Part shown: one piece after another, positions 1 to 8,374 of the stretch
Position numbering within the stretch: position 1 is the stretch's first letter
Layout: every line of letters starts with the position of its first letter
Assembly (NCBI RefSeq): GCF_016698645.1
Contig: NZ_CP068047.1
Coordinates: 3,321,001 to 3,385,000, forward strand
From: Devosia oryziradicis
Lineage (GTDB): Bacteria > Pseudomonadota > Alphaproteobacteria > Rhizobiales > Devosiaceae
Reading direction: 5' to 3'
Length of the DNA stretch: 64,000 bases
Notes under the pieces: generated by a model
What the model was told of the DNA's origin: nothing
What the model saw: the letters and a program-made list of their open reading frames with translations, nothing else
Database searches by the model: none
Program-made: the position numbers and the translations under genes

Positions 1-93
1 AATCGGACCCAGTTCGGCGACCGCGCCAACGACGCGGGCGGTGGCTGGCGAGAGCACGCCGAGATCGTGGTCAGCGATAACCAGCACGCTCAT
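1..93 (-). CDS. etfA: Electron transfer flavoprotein alpha subunit, N-terminal fragment
   Basis: The reverse strand from 93 reads MSVLVIADHDLGVLSPATA and runs off the window edge, so only about 31 residues are visible. This matches the N-terminus of ETF alpha, whose FAD-binding subunit pairs with ETF beta to pass electrons from acyl-CoA and related dehydrogenases to ETF-quinone oxidoreductase. Its ATG shares one base with the etfB stop (TGATG), the usual translationally coupled etfB-etfA order. The C-terminal FAD domain lies outside the window. Confidence 0.85.
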   Translation of the reverse strand, partial: MSVLVIADHDLGVLSPATARVVGAVAELGPI

Positions 94-851
94 CACAGCG
101 CCTCCATCTGGGAGACTTCGGCAGCGATGTAGGCGGCCAGTTCGGCGACCGAGCCCACCGTCTTTCCTGCCACACGGTCAGCAGGCGAGGATATCTTTTC
201 GATGGTGAGGCGCGGGGCAAGATCGACACCGAACTCGGCCACAGGCCGCACGGCCAGCGGCTTGGAGCGGGCCTTCATCACCATGGGGAGGGCCACGTTG
301 CGCGGCGTATTGAGGCGCAGGTCGGCCGTAACGATGGCCGGAAGCGGTATAGCGATGGTCTCGGTGCCGGAATCGACTTCCCTGGTTACTTCGAGCCCCT
401 GCCCCGCCACCTTGAGGTTCGAGGCGAACGTCGCCTGGGGATGGTCCGTCAGCGCGGCGAGCATCTGGCCGACATGATTGCTGTCGTCGTCCACGGCCTG
501 CTTGCCCAGCAGCACGATATCGGGGCTTTCCTCGGCGACGACCTTGGCCAGGAGCTTGGCTATGGCGAGGGTTTCGAGCTCGGCATCGGTCTCGATCAGG
601 ATGCCGCGATGGGCTCCCATGGCCAATGCGGTCAGGATGACGTCATTGGCCGCTTTCGGTCCGATGGAAACGACGACGATTTCGTCGCCATGCCCCACCT
701 CGCCCAACTGCACGGCGGCTTCCACCGCATGCTTGCAAAACGGGTTCATCGACATGCGGACGCCCGATGTTTCCACGCCCGTCCCATCGGGGCGGACGCG
801 GATGCGGACGTTGTGATCGACAACCCGCTTGATGGCGACCAGGATTTTCAT
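93..851 (-). CDS. etfB: Electron transfer flavoprotein beta subunit
   Basis: A 252-residue protein starting MKILVAIKRVVDHNVR, the typical ETF-beta opening. It contains the AMP-binding region near residues 115-130 (VLLGKQAVDDDSNHVGQ) and the family signature around residues 155-185 (REVDSGTETIAIPLPAIVT then DLRLNTPR). Length matches the family. It forms the soluble ETF heterodimer with the alpha subunit encoded immediately downstream. The start codon at 851 has no better upstream alternative. Regulation is not evident from the 110 bp upstream. Confidence 0.95.
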   Translation of the reverse strand: MKILVAIKRVVDHNVRIRVRPDGTGVETSGVRMSMNPFCKHAVEAAVQLGEVGHGDEIVVVSIGPKAANDVILTALAMGAHRGILIETDAELETLAIAKLLAKVVAEESPDIVLLGKQAVDDDSNHVGQMLAALTDHPQATFASNLKVAGQGLEVTREVDSGTETIAIPLPAIVTADLRLNTPRNVALPMVMKARSKPLAVRPVAEFGVDLAPRLTIEKISSPADRVAGKTVGSVAELAAYIAAEVSQMEAL

Positions 852-962
852 GGACTCTCCGGCAAGTTGCCGGTGTCATGGCAAAAATGGCTGATACGGG
901 CAAGCCGCGCCGGGGGAAATTTGGGCTAGGACCGGCGCGATTGTTGGAAAGCGGTGCTGACG

Positions 963-1292
963 CTATTCGCGGCCGATGCTGATGTTGATGCCCTGCTCGC
1001 TGCAGACGTCGTAGGGAATGGTCGCCGGTTCAATGTCGTTGTCGGAGAACATGACGATGACGCTGGTCGAGCAGGCATTTCCCTGCATGTCCGCCTCGTA
1101 ATAGGTGATGCCGTCCTTGCTGCCGACGCGGCGGATCTGGCCATTGGCGACGGTGATCTTGAAAATGCTGCCGTTCGCCTCACCCGACAGCAGGATCGGC
1201 AGGGAATAGGTTGCGGCAGATGCCGGCAGCGGCAGGGCAATGAGGGCCACCAGCGCAAATGCGGCGGCAGAACGCAAATTTGTAAGATTCAT
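963..1292 (-). CDS. Small secreted protein of unknown function
   Basis: A 109-residue protein with a clear Sec signal peptide: MNLTNLRSAAAFALVALIAL followed by a likely cleavage after ASA at about residue 26. The mature part is about 80 residues with two cysteines (in GNACSTS and DVCSEQG) that could form a disulfide. I chose the ATG at 1292 because GGAGG lies about 7 nt upstream; a TTG directly before it is in frame but less likely. I do not recognise the family. It stands alone upstream of etfB on the same strand. Confidence 0.65.
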   Translation of the reverse strand: MNLTNLRSAAAFALVALIALPLPASAATYSLPILLSGEANGSIFKITVANGQIRRVGSKDGITYYEADMQGNACSTSVIVMFSDNDIEPATIPYDVCSEQGINISIGRE

Positions 1293-1433
1293 CAATATCC
1301 TCCATGATGCGCTACTACTGACTTAAGCCGTGTGTGGTGTCCATATGGCGCGGCCCGGCAAGCCAGATCGTGGTTGACGTTGCCAATTGGGACAGTGACA
1401 CTGACCCAGACTGAGACTGCTTCGGACCTCTTC

Positions 1434-2606
1434 ATGCCCGTATTGAACCGCATCGCCGAATTTCACGAGGAAATCGCCGGCTGGCGACGGGACTTTCACG
1501 CCCATCCTGAACTGCTCTATGACGTGGTGCGGACAGCCGGCGTGGTGGAAGAGAAGCTGCGGGACTTTGGCTGCGACGAGGTGGTGACCGGCATTGGCCG
1601 GACGGGCGTCGTCGGCATCATCAATGGCCGTACCAATGGCAGTGGCCGCACCATCGGGCTGCGCGCCGATATGGATGCCCTGCCGATGACCGAGAAGACA
1701 GGCAAGGCCTATGCGTCCACCCTCGAGGGCAAGATGCATGCCTGCGGCCATGACGGCCACACGGCAATGCTGCTGGGCGCGGCAAAGTATCTCTGCGAAA
1801 CGCGCAATTTCGACGGCCGCATCGCGGTGATCTTCCAGCCTGCCGAAGAAGGCGGCGCGGGGGGCAAGGCCATGCTCGATGACGGCCTGGTTGAGACGTT
1901 CGGCATCGACGAATTCTACGGCATGCACAATTGGCCGGGCATGCCGACGGGCCATTTCGGTATCCGCGCTGGCGGCATCATGGCGGCAACGGACCGGTTC
2001 TATATCGATATTACCGGCCAGGGCGGCCATGCGGCGCGCCCCCAGACCACCATCGACCCCATCATCGTGGCCGCCAACATGATCGTGGGGCTGCAATCGA
2101 TCGTGTCGCGCAATGTGGACCCACTGGCCAATGCGGTGCTGTCGGTGACGATGGTGGAGGCCGGCGAAGCCGACAATGTGATTTCGCGGACGGCCAAGAT
2201 CACCGGCACGGTACGAACCCTCGATGGCGCGGTGCAGGACCTGATCGAGCAGCGGCTGGCCGATTTCGTGCCGCAATTCGCCAGCAGCTTCGGCGCCGAA
2301 GCCACCATCCGTTATGCACGCGGCTATCCGGTGACAGTCAATGCCCCCCAACAGGCCGACTTTGCCGCCGAGGTGGCGCGGGAAGTAGCTGGCGCGGATC
2401 GGGTCGACGACGACGTGGCGCCATCGATGGGCGGCGAGGACTTCTCGTTCATGCTCGAGGAGCGCCCCGGCGCCTATATCTTCATCGGCAATGGCGATAG
2501 CTCCGAGCTCCATACCAATACCTACGACTTCAACGACGAGGTCATTCCGGTTGGAGCCAGCTATTGGGTGAGACTGGCCGAGAGGGCACTTCCCGTCTCT
2601 GCCTGA
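1434..2606 (+). CDS. M20-family metallo-amidohydrolase (hippurate/N-acyl-amino-acid hydrolase type)
   Basis: A 390-residue enzyme of the M20D peptidase group, which hydrolyses N-acyl or amide-linked amino acids using a divalent metal pair. Visible hallmarks are RRDFHAHPEL near the N-terminus, the metal site HACGHDGHTAML, the PAEEGGAGG segment carrying the catalytic and bridging glutamates, GMHNWPG, and near the C-terminus GGEDFSFMLE and ELHTNTYDFND with the last histidine ligand. The frame is open upstream to 1332, but family alignment supports the start MPVLNRIAEFHEEI at 1434. The next gene begins 10 bp downstream, suggesting co-transcription with the membrane protein. Substrate cannot be read from sequence. 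Confidence 0.9.
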   Translation: MPVLNRIAEFHEEIAGWRRDFHAHPELLYDVVRTAGVVEEKLRDFGCDEVVTGIGRTGVVGIINGRTNGSGRTIGLRADMDALPMTEKTGKAYASTLEGKMHACGHDGHTAMLLGAAKYLCETRNFDGRIAVIFQPAEEGGAGGKAMLDDGLVETFGIDEFYGMHNWPGMPTGHFGIRAGGIMAATDRFYIDITGQGGHAARPQTTIDPIIVAANMIVGLQSIVSRNVDPLANAVLSVTMVEAGEADNVISRTAKITGTVRTLDGAVQDLIEQRLADFVPQFASSFGAEATIRYARGYPVTVNAPQQADFAAEVAREVAGADRVDDDVAPSMGGEDFSFMLEERPGAYIFIGNGDSSELHTNTYDFNDEVIPVGASYWVRLAERALPVSA

Positions 2607-2616
2607 GGGACGTCCA

Positions 2617-3693
2617 ATGACGCTCCCACAAACGCTTCGCCCGAGCCTCATCACCCTGCTCATTTCCGTCGCTGGAGGTGGTGCCGCTACCCTGCTCGGG
2701 CTCCCGGCAGGCTGGTTGATGGGCGGAGCACTTGCGGTTACCGCCGCGGCGATGGCGGGCGCGCGCGTGCATGTGCCAGACTGGCTGCGCAATGTGACCT
2801 TCGTGCTCATCGGCATGTCGATGGGCGCAAGCGTGGCCCCCGACAGCCTGAGCCTGCTCGCAAGCTGGCCGGTAAGCCTGGCCGGCCTGGTTCTGGAGCT
2901 ATTGCTGATCATCACGCTCACCGGCTGGATGCTGGCCCGGTTCTTCAAGCTCGATCCCGGCACGGCCTATCTCAGCTCGTTTCCGGGCCATCTGTCATTC
3001 GTGATGGGCATAGCTGCAGCCGGAGTGGGCAATCCAAGGCAGATTGTCATCATCCAGGTCATCCGCATCCTGATGCTCACCATTGCCGTGCCGATCGGGA
3101 CCGTGTTCCTGCCGATCGACCACATGGCGCCGCGGTCGCCGAAGAGCTTCCTCGGCATCTGGCAATTGCTGGCCCTGGCATCGGCCTCGATCGCGGTCGG
3201 CCTGGTGTTCGTACGGCTCAAAGTGCCGGCAGGGCTCGTGCTGGGTGCGATGGCAGCCGCGACAGCAGCCAAACTGGGCGGTCTTTATATCGAGGCCATG
3301 CCGACGCCGTTGGTGATCGTGACCTTTGTCCTCACCGGGGCGCTGATCGGCTCGCGCTTTGCCGGCATCACCCGCGGTGAATTCCTGTCTGCGGCCAAAG
3401 GCGGGGTGATCGCGACGGCGATGACGCTGGGTATTGTTTCGCTGGTCGCCTTAGGCGTCAGCCAGATCGTCGACATGCCTTATGGGCAGATCTGGCTGGG
3501 ACTATCGCCCGGTGCGCTGGAGGGCATGGGCGCGCTGGGAATCGCGCTCGGATATGATACGGCCTTTATCGCGGCGCACCACGTCATCCGGTTGCTGCTG
3601 CTCAGTTTTGCCATACCGACCGTGGTGGTGCTCATAAGGCGGCGCGAAGCTGCCGCAATCGCCCAACAAGATAGCAAATCTCTTTCGGAGTAA
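2617..3693 (+). CDS. AbrB-family (ammonia-monooxygenase-like) membrane protein
   Basis: A 358-residue integral membrane protein with about ten hydrophobic segments arranged as two similar halves, the duplication typical of the AbrB/COG3180 family. Each half opens with a glycine-rich helix (GLPAGWLMGGAL and VPAGLVLGAMAA) and contains a short acidic or glycine loop (SSFPGHLSF; GLSPGALEGMGAL). The family is often mislabelled as transcriptional regulator or ammonia monooxygenase; transport activity is suspected, not proven. It follows the M20 hydrolase by 10 bp, so a transport partner for that enzyme's substrate or product is plausible inference. Confidence 0.8.
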   Translation: MTLPQTLRPSLITLLISVAGGGAATLLGLPAGWLMGGALAVTAAAMAGARVHVPDWLRNVTFVLIGMSMGASVAPDSLSLLASWPVSLAGLVLELLLIITLTGWMLARFFKLDPGTAYLSSFPGHLSFVMGIAAAGVGNPRQIVIIQVIRILMLTIAVPIGTVFLPIDHMAPRSPKSFLGIWQLLALASASIAVGLVFVRLKVPAGLVLGAMAAATAAKLGGLYIEAMPTPLVIVTFVLTGALIGSRFAGITRGEFLSAAKGGVIATAMTLGIVSLVALGVSQIVDMPYGQIWLGLSPGALEGMGALGIALGYDTAFIAAHHVIRLLLLSFAIPTVVVLIRRREAAAIAQQDSKSLSE

Positions 3694-3694
3694 C

Positions 3695-3973
3695 ATGATG
3701 ATCAAAACAATCGCATTCGCCCTTTTGGCGAGCACCGTCATGGCCGCGCCGGCCTTCGCCGCCCCGGTCTGTTCCGGCAACTTCGCGCTGGATGACGAGT
3801 GGCACACCGAGGCCGAGCTAAATGACTTCAACCTCAACCTGCTGCGCAGTGCCGGCGTCGATGCCGTCCGGGCCGAGGTCTGGGGTGGCTGCATCCGCGC
3901 CTGGGTTCGGGTCTCTGACGGTAGCGAAGAAATGCAGTTCTATGAGCCGCTCAACCTGCGACGCGTGGAATAG
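3695..3973 (+). CDS. Small secreted protein of unknown function
   Basis: A 92-residue protein with a Sec signal peptide (MMIKTIAFALLASTVMAAPA, cleavage likely after AFA) and a mature domain of about 70 residues carrying two cysteines (APVCSG and WGGCIR). It starts 2 bp after the preceding stop, with CGGAG just upstream, so it is probably translated from the same mRNA. Either of two adjacent ATG codons (3695 or 3698) could be used. I do not recognise a family. Confidence 0.65.
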   Translation: MMIKTIAFALLASTVMAAPAFAAPVCSGNFALDDEWHTEAELNDFNLNLLRSAGVDAVRAEVWGGCIRAWVRVSDGSEEMQFYEPLNLRRVE

Positions 3974-4005
3974 CCCGCCGGGCTCGACCCGATCCTTTGA
4001 GGACA

Positions 4006-4039
4006 GCCGGGCGACTGCGAAAGGCAGTCGTCCGCCGGC
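4006..4039. terminator. Stem-loop between convergent genes
   Basis: A hairpin with a perfect 7-bp inner stem (CGACTGC / GCAGTCG, 4012-4018 and 4024-4030) and an outer GCCGG/CCGGC stem. It sits in the 68-bp gap between convergent genes ending at 3973 and 4042. There is no T-run, so it is at best a weak bidirectional terminator or mRNA 3'-end structure. Confidence 0.4.
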
Positions 4040-4041
4040 TC

Positions 4042-5685
4042 TCAGCCATAGCGCACTTTAGCCTTGCTGGTGGCCGGCAAGGCGACCATTGCGTAGCCAT
4101 TGGCCCCCAGGGTGAGGGTCTTGCCGGAGAGGGCGGCATTCTGCGAGACCGTTTCGAACTCGGTACCGCGGGGGAGTGACAAGAGCTCAACCTCGCGCGC
4201 CTGGGACGAGAGATTGAACACGCAGAGTAGCGAGGCGTCGCCCAACGTGCGGCGGAAAGCCAGGATTGGTTCGCCCGTCTTGAGGAAGGCGATGCTGCCT
4301 TCGCGCAGCGCCGGATGGCTTTTGCGCCAGGCGAGGATGGCGCGGTAAAAGGCCAGGGTCGAATTGGGGTCGGCATCCTGGCCGGCGACATTCAGAACGG
4401 ATTGGGCCGGCTTGACCGGCAGCCAGGGCGTGCCGGAGGTAAAGCCATTGGGCGCCTCGCCCTGCTCCCATGGAATGGGGGTGCGGCAGCCGTCGCGCCC
4501 CTTGTCCTCGGGCCAGAAGCGGATGCCGCGCGGATCGGTCAGTTCCTCGAACAGCAGATCGGTTTCGGGCAGACCCAGCTCCTCGCCCTGGTAGAGGCAG
4601 ACCGAACCCTTGAGCGACAGCACCAATGCCGCAGCCTGGCGCGCCAATTCAGCCGGTGACTGGCTGAACCTGGCCCAGCGCGTCATGTGGCGGGGTACGT
4701 CGTGGTTGGAGAAGCTCCAGCAGGGCCAACCATCTGGACCGGCCTTGAAGAATTGCTCGATGCATTTGCGGAAGTGGGCGGCAGTGAAATCGGGCCCGAG
4801 AAAATCGAAGCCGTAGCACATGTGGAGGGTGTCACCCCCCGAAGTGTATTCGGCCATCAGCTTGACCGACTTGTGGCTGTCGCCGACCTCGCCGACCGAG
4901 GTGGTGCCGGGATATTGGTTCAGCAGCGCGCGGACGCGGCGGAGGAAATCGACATTCTCCGGCTGGCTCTTGCTGAACTTGTGCTCCTGCATGTCGTAGG
5001 GGTTCACGGCATAGGGCAGATGCTCGTTCTTGACCTTGTTGGCGGGGTTGGAGCGCAGCTTCTTGTCGTGAAAGTAGTAGTTGACCGTGTCGAGGCGGAA
5101 GCCGTCGATGCCGCGCTCGAGCCAGAAGCGCATGACATCGAGCACCGCCTGCTGCACGTCGGGATTGTGGAAGTTGAGATCGGGCTGGCTGGCGAGGAAA
5201 TTGTGCAGGTAATACTGCCCGCGCGTGGGGTTCCACTCCCAGGCGCGGCCGCCGAACACGGCCGGCCAGTTGTTGGGCGGCGAACCATCGGGCAGCGGAT
5301 CGGCCCAGACATACCAGTCGGCCTTGGCATTGGTGCGGTTGAGCCGGCTTTCCTCGAACCAGGGATGCTGGTCCGACGTATGGCTCACCACCTGGTCCAT
5401 GATGACCTTGAGGCCGCGGGCATGGGCCTGCTCGACCAGCGAGTCGAAATCATGCAGCGAGCCGAACAGCCGATCGACCTCGCGATAGTCGGAGACGTCG
5501 TAGCCCATATCGGCTTGGGGAGACTGGGTGATCGGCGACAGCCAGATGCAGTCGACGCCCAGCCTGGCGATGTGATCCAGCCGGGCGATGATGCCGGGCA
5601 AATCGCCGACGCCATCGCCATTGCTGTCCTGGAACGAGCGCGGATAAACCTGATAAATCACTCCGCCGCGCCACCATTCGGTCAT
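4042..5685 (-). CDS. GH13 alpha-glucosidase (oligo-1,6-glucosidase / AglA type)
   Basis: A 547-residue cytoplasmic glycoside hydrolase family 13 enzyme. It opens with WWRGGVIYQVYPRSFQDSNG, and contains GVDCIWLSPI (beta-2), HTSDQHPWF (region I), GFRLDTVNYY with the nucleophile Asp, SVGEVGDS with the acid/base Glu, and SFSNHDVPRH with the third catalytic Asp. It should release glucose from alpha-glucosides such as isomaltose, sucrose isomers or trehalulose; the exact linkage is not predictable. No transporter or LacI regulator is adjacent, unlike the common aglEFGAK layout. Confidence 0.92.
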   Translation of the reverse strand: MTEWWRGGVIYQVYPRSFQDSNGDGVGDLPGIIARLDHIARLGVDCIWLSPITQSPQADMGYDVSDYREVDRLFGSLHDFDSLVEQAHARGLKVIMDQVVSHTSDQHPWFEESRLNRTNAKADWYVWADPLPDGSPPNNWPAVFGGRAWEWNPTRGQYYLHNFLASQPDLNFHNPDVQQAVLDVMRFWLERGIDGFRLDTVNYYFHDKKLRSNPANKVKNEHLPYAVNPYDMQEHKFSKSQPENVDFLRRVRALLNQYPGTTSVGEVGDSHKSVKLMAEYTSGGDTLHMCYGFDFLGPDFTAAHFRKCIEQFFKAGPDGWPCWSFSNHDVPRHMTRWARFSQSPAELARQAAALVLSLKGSVCLYQGEELGLPETDLLFEELTDPRGIRFWPEDKGRDGCRTPIPWEQGEAPNGFTSGTPWLPVKPAQSVLNVAGQDADPNSTLAFYRAILAWRKSHPALREGSIAFLKTGEPILAFRRTLGDASLLCVFNLSSQAREVELLSLPRGTEFETVSQNAALSGKTLTLGANGYAMVALPATSKAKVRYG

Positions 5686-6032
5686 TGCCTGTCTCTCCTT
5701 GTTCGCCCGGTCAGGCTAGCGGGTCGCCGCCGGGAAAGGAATCCGCCCACGCGCAGGAAAGGCATGCGCGACGCCGAAATCGGTCGAGTGTGTCGAGCGT
5801 GTGTGCGGCGGGCAACAGGGGGACGATCGTAAATGTTGTGCGCCCGGCGGACCAAGGACAACGCAAGCACAACGGTCCGGATGGGCGGCGCAGCCTATGC
5901 GCGTCGATATAGCGTTCTTTGTAGTGGTAAACGAGCTTGGCCGCGGACCGGGGTTGCTTCGTAGTCGTTCGGGCCGACCGCTGATAGGGTCGGCGGAATG
6001 GTTGGCCCGGAACGATCAGGGCGCATCTGAAG
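5686..6032. other. Gene-free interval between glucosidase and acyltransferase
   Basis: About 350 bp. The first part would hold the promoter of the leftward GH13 gene; the rest is the 3' flank of the acyltransferase. I see no convincing small gene, terminator or repeat. Open frames here are short and lack ribosome binding sites. Confidence 0.5.
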
Positions 6033-7145
6033 CTAGGGTGCGCTGGCCAGCTGCGCCTTATGTTTATGTCGCGACGGGAGGTTTCGGACGAAGCGCACCA
6101 AGGGTGCCTCGATGTACCAGTGGGCCAGCACGCCAAGCACCAGCGAGGCAGCGAACAAAAATGGCACAAGCGCCACCACGGGGACAGGATTGCCAACTTT
6201 TGCCATGACCTCCAATACCACCAGAATCGCCAGGTTGTGCAGGAGGTAGATGGAGTAGGATGCGTCGCCAAGTATACTGCCAATCCTGCCTGTAAGACCC
6301 TTGCTCGGCGAGACGGTGATAGCCGCGTAGACCGCAGCCGCGGAGACAGCAGTCAGAACGAAAGCCTGCACGAGGTCGGGAGAACTCTTATAGTCGGCCA
6401 ACCAGACGAGCGTCATCACCGCGACGGTCATCCCCAGAACGGTGTAGATACCGCCTTTGGTACTGGGTAGTCGATCACGCGACAGCCAAAGCAGGCCAAG
6501 CAACAGACCTGCAGCAAATTCGAGGTTGTGAATGGTGGTAGCGAACCGGAGCAAGCCCCGGGCGTGCTCCGGGATAACGGTCAATACGGACGGAACCCAC
6601 GTCTCTACCGCTGCGATCAACAGTGGTGACGCTACCCAAGCCGCCATAACCCACCATCCGCGGCGGCTCGATAGGACAGTAAGAGCAAAGAGAATATAGA
6701 ATAGAAACTCTACTCTTAGTGTCCATGTCACGTTTGGCTTCAGATCCCCCAGCGGCCAGAGCGTGACGGTGCGAAGCGTCATCAGCCAATCAAAGTTGCC
6801 CGTTCCAAAATAGCTGATAGCAACATAGGCGACGATGCACACCCATAGGAAAGGGACGATGCGGGCAAACCGCCGCCAAAAGAAATCACCAACATTCAAC
6901 CTTGGCGTCAGGTCCGAGCGAAGTGAAACGATAGTTATGATAAAGCCGCTGATGACGAAGAATATCGGCACGCCTACCCAACCGGCAAGCAGGAAGGGAT
7001 GCGCGGTCCCCCCGTAGTATTCGGGCTGCGACGTTATCGCCGCAGCATGATCGAGAACGACCGCACAAGCGGCAAAACCTCGAAGGTACTGCAGGCCTTC
7101 GATATTCTTATCGGTAGTAGTCACCAGAATGCCTCGACACCGCAT
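6033..7145 (-). CDS. Acyltransferase-3 family membrane protein (OatA/OafA-like)
   Basis: A 370-residue protein with about ten membrane segments. The N-terminus has the family arrangement IEGLQYLRGFAACAVVLDHA, with the conserved Arg and His thought to be catalytic, and GVPIFFVISGFIITIVSL a little later. Members O-acylate cell-surface sugars (LPS O-antigen, exopolysaccharide, Nod factor) from acyl donors at the inner membrane. The start is uncertain: ATG at 7145 or a GTG seven codons in. The gene is visibly richer in A/T than its neighbours, which suggests a cell-surface gene acquired by transfer. It stands alone. Confidence 0.85.
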   Translation of the reverse strand: MRCRGILVTTTDKNIEGLQYLRGFAACAVVLDHAAAITSQPEYYGGTAHPFLLAGWVGVPIFFVISGFIITIVSLRSDLTPRLNVGDFFWRRFARIVPFLWVCIVAYVAISYFGTGNFDWLMTLRTVTLWPLGDLKPNVTWTLRVEFLFYILFALTVLSSRRGWWVMAAWVASPLLIAAVETWVPSVLTVIPEHARGLLRFATTIHNLEFAAGLLLGLLWLSRDRLPSTKGGIYTVLGMTVAVMTLVWLADYKSSPDLVQAFVLTAVSAAAVYAAITVSPSKGLTGRIGSILGDASYSIYLLHNLAILVVLEVMAKVGNPVPVVALVPFLFAASLVLGVLAHWYIEAPLVRFVRNLPSRHKHKAQLASAP

Positions 7146-7262
7146 CGTAACGGACTTACGCGCTGCAGATTACATCAGTATATGCGCTTGGGTGCTGAGT
7201 GAAGCTTAGTTTTCGCATTACAGTATTGTTGCTACAGCTTGGTAAACTGGCTTGCACCCTGC

Positions 7263-8201
7263 CTAAACCACGGCACTGATCAGCGGCTCGCCGGCAAAAT
7301 GTGCGTCCAGATTGGCCACCAGCAGCGCGCCCATGGCGTGGCGGGTTTGGTGGGTGGCGCTGCCCTGGTGGGGGCTGAGGACGACGTTGTCGAGGGCGAG
7401 GAATCCTGCGGGGACCTGGGGTTCGTTTTCGAAGACGTCGAGCGCGGCGCCGCCGAGGCCGCCGGTTTGCAGCAGTTCGAGCATTGCGGGTTCGTCCACC
7501 AGTGTGCCGCGAGCGACGTTGACCAGCATGCCCTTGGGGCCGAGGGCGGTGAGGACTTCGCGGGAGACGATGCGTTCGGTGCCCTTGCCGCCAGGCGCTA
7601 TGATGACCAGCCAGTCGCTGTCGCGCGCCATGTCAGCGAGGTTGTCGTAGAAGATATGCGGCTCGGACGGCTGGCGCTTGCGGCCGTGGTAGACGACACG
7701 CATCTTCATGGCCTGGGCGCGGGCCGCGATCTCCTTGCCGATGCGGCCGAGGCCCAGGATGCCGACGGTCTTGCCGGTCAGTTCGGAAAACAGCGGCATC
7801 GAGCCACCCGGCCACTTGCCCTGGCGGACATATTGGTCGCCCTGCGGGATGCGACGGGCGAGCGATATCATCAGTCCGATGGTGAGTTCGGCCACGGCAT
7901 CGTTGAGCACATTGGGCGTATTGGTGACGCGGATATTGCGGGCCTTGGCAGCCTTGGTGTCGATATTGTCGTAGCCGACGCCGAAGCTGGCGATGATTTC
8001 GAGATTGGGCAGCGCATCCATGAGATCGGCCTGCACGCCCGAGCCGGCATGGGCGCGGATGCGGCTGCCATTGGCGGCGAGCCAGGCCTTGGGATCGGTC
8101 TGCTCATACAGTTTGTGGACGGTGTAGCGCTCGGCGAGGGCCGCTTCGCAAGAGGCGAGCAGCTTGCCTGTTTGCACGATCTCGATGGACTTGTCGGTCA
8201 T
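7263..8201 (-). CDS. D-isomer-specific 2-hydroxyacid dehydrogenase (glyoxylate/hydroxypyruvate reductase type)
   Basis: A 312-residue NAD(P)-dependent reductase of 2-oxo acids such as glyoxylate or hydroxypyruvate. The nucleotide-binding fold shows VGILGLGRIGKEIA. Catalytic elements are the Arg in LVNVARGTLVDE, the Glu in ENEPQVP, and the His in LSPHQGSATH. The frame is open to 8261, but MTDKSIEIVQTG at 8201 fits the family length and leaves the upstream sequence as promoter. A CTTGTATGG motif at 8220-8228, just upstream, resembles part of a motif found before uxaC and glpD. Confidence 0.9.
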   Translation of the reverse strand: MTDKSIEIVQTGKLLASCEAALAERYTVHKLYEQTDPKAWLAANGSRIRAHAGSGVQADLMDALPNLEIIASFGVGYDNIDTKAAKARNIRVTNTPNVLNDAVAELTIGLMISLARRIPQGDQYVRQGKWPGGSMPLFSELTGKTVGILGLGRIGKEIAARAQAMKMRVVYHGRKRQPSEPHIFYDNLADMARDSDWLVIIAPGGKGTERIVSREVLTALGPKGMLVNVARGTLVDEPAMLELLQTGGLGGAALDVFENEPQVPAGFLALDNVVLSPHQGSATHQTRHAMGALLVANLDAHFAGEPLISAVV

Positions 8202-8374
8202 TCGGCTGGACTCGCAATTCTTGTATGGCGTGCACCATAGAGGGCGAGGTGAGGTGCACAACCCCTCTTCCGCCCTTCGGGTGCAGTGACGCTACCAATG
8301 CGGCTTGCCGAGGCCTGATAAAAGTGTAGCAATGTGAAGGCGATGGGACGAGCCGTATTACCACTCGGAGCATA

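Noticed and set aside
1323-2963. 546-residue open frame opposite the M20 hydrolase
   Set aside because: It is a high-GC antisense shadow: the M20 protein on the other strand has all family motifs and this frame matches nothing recognisable.
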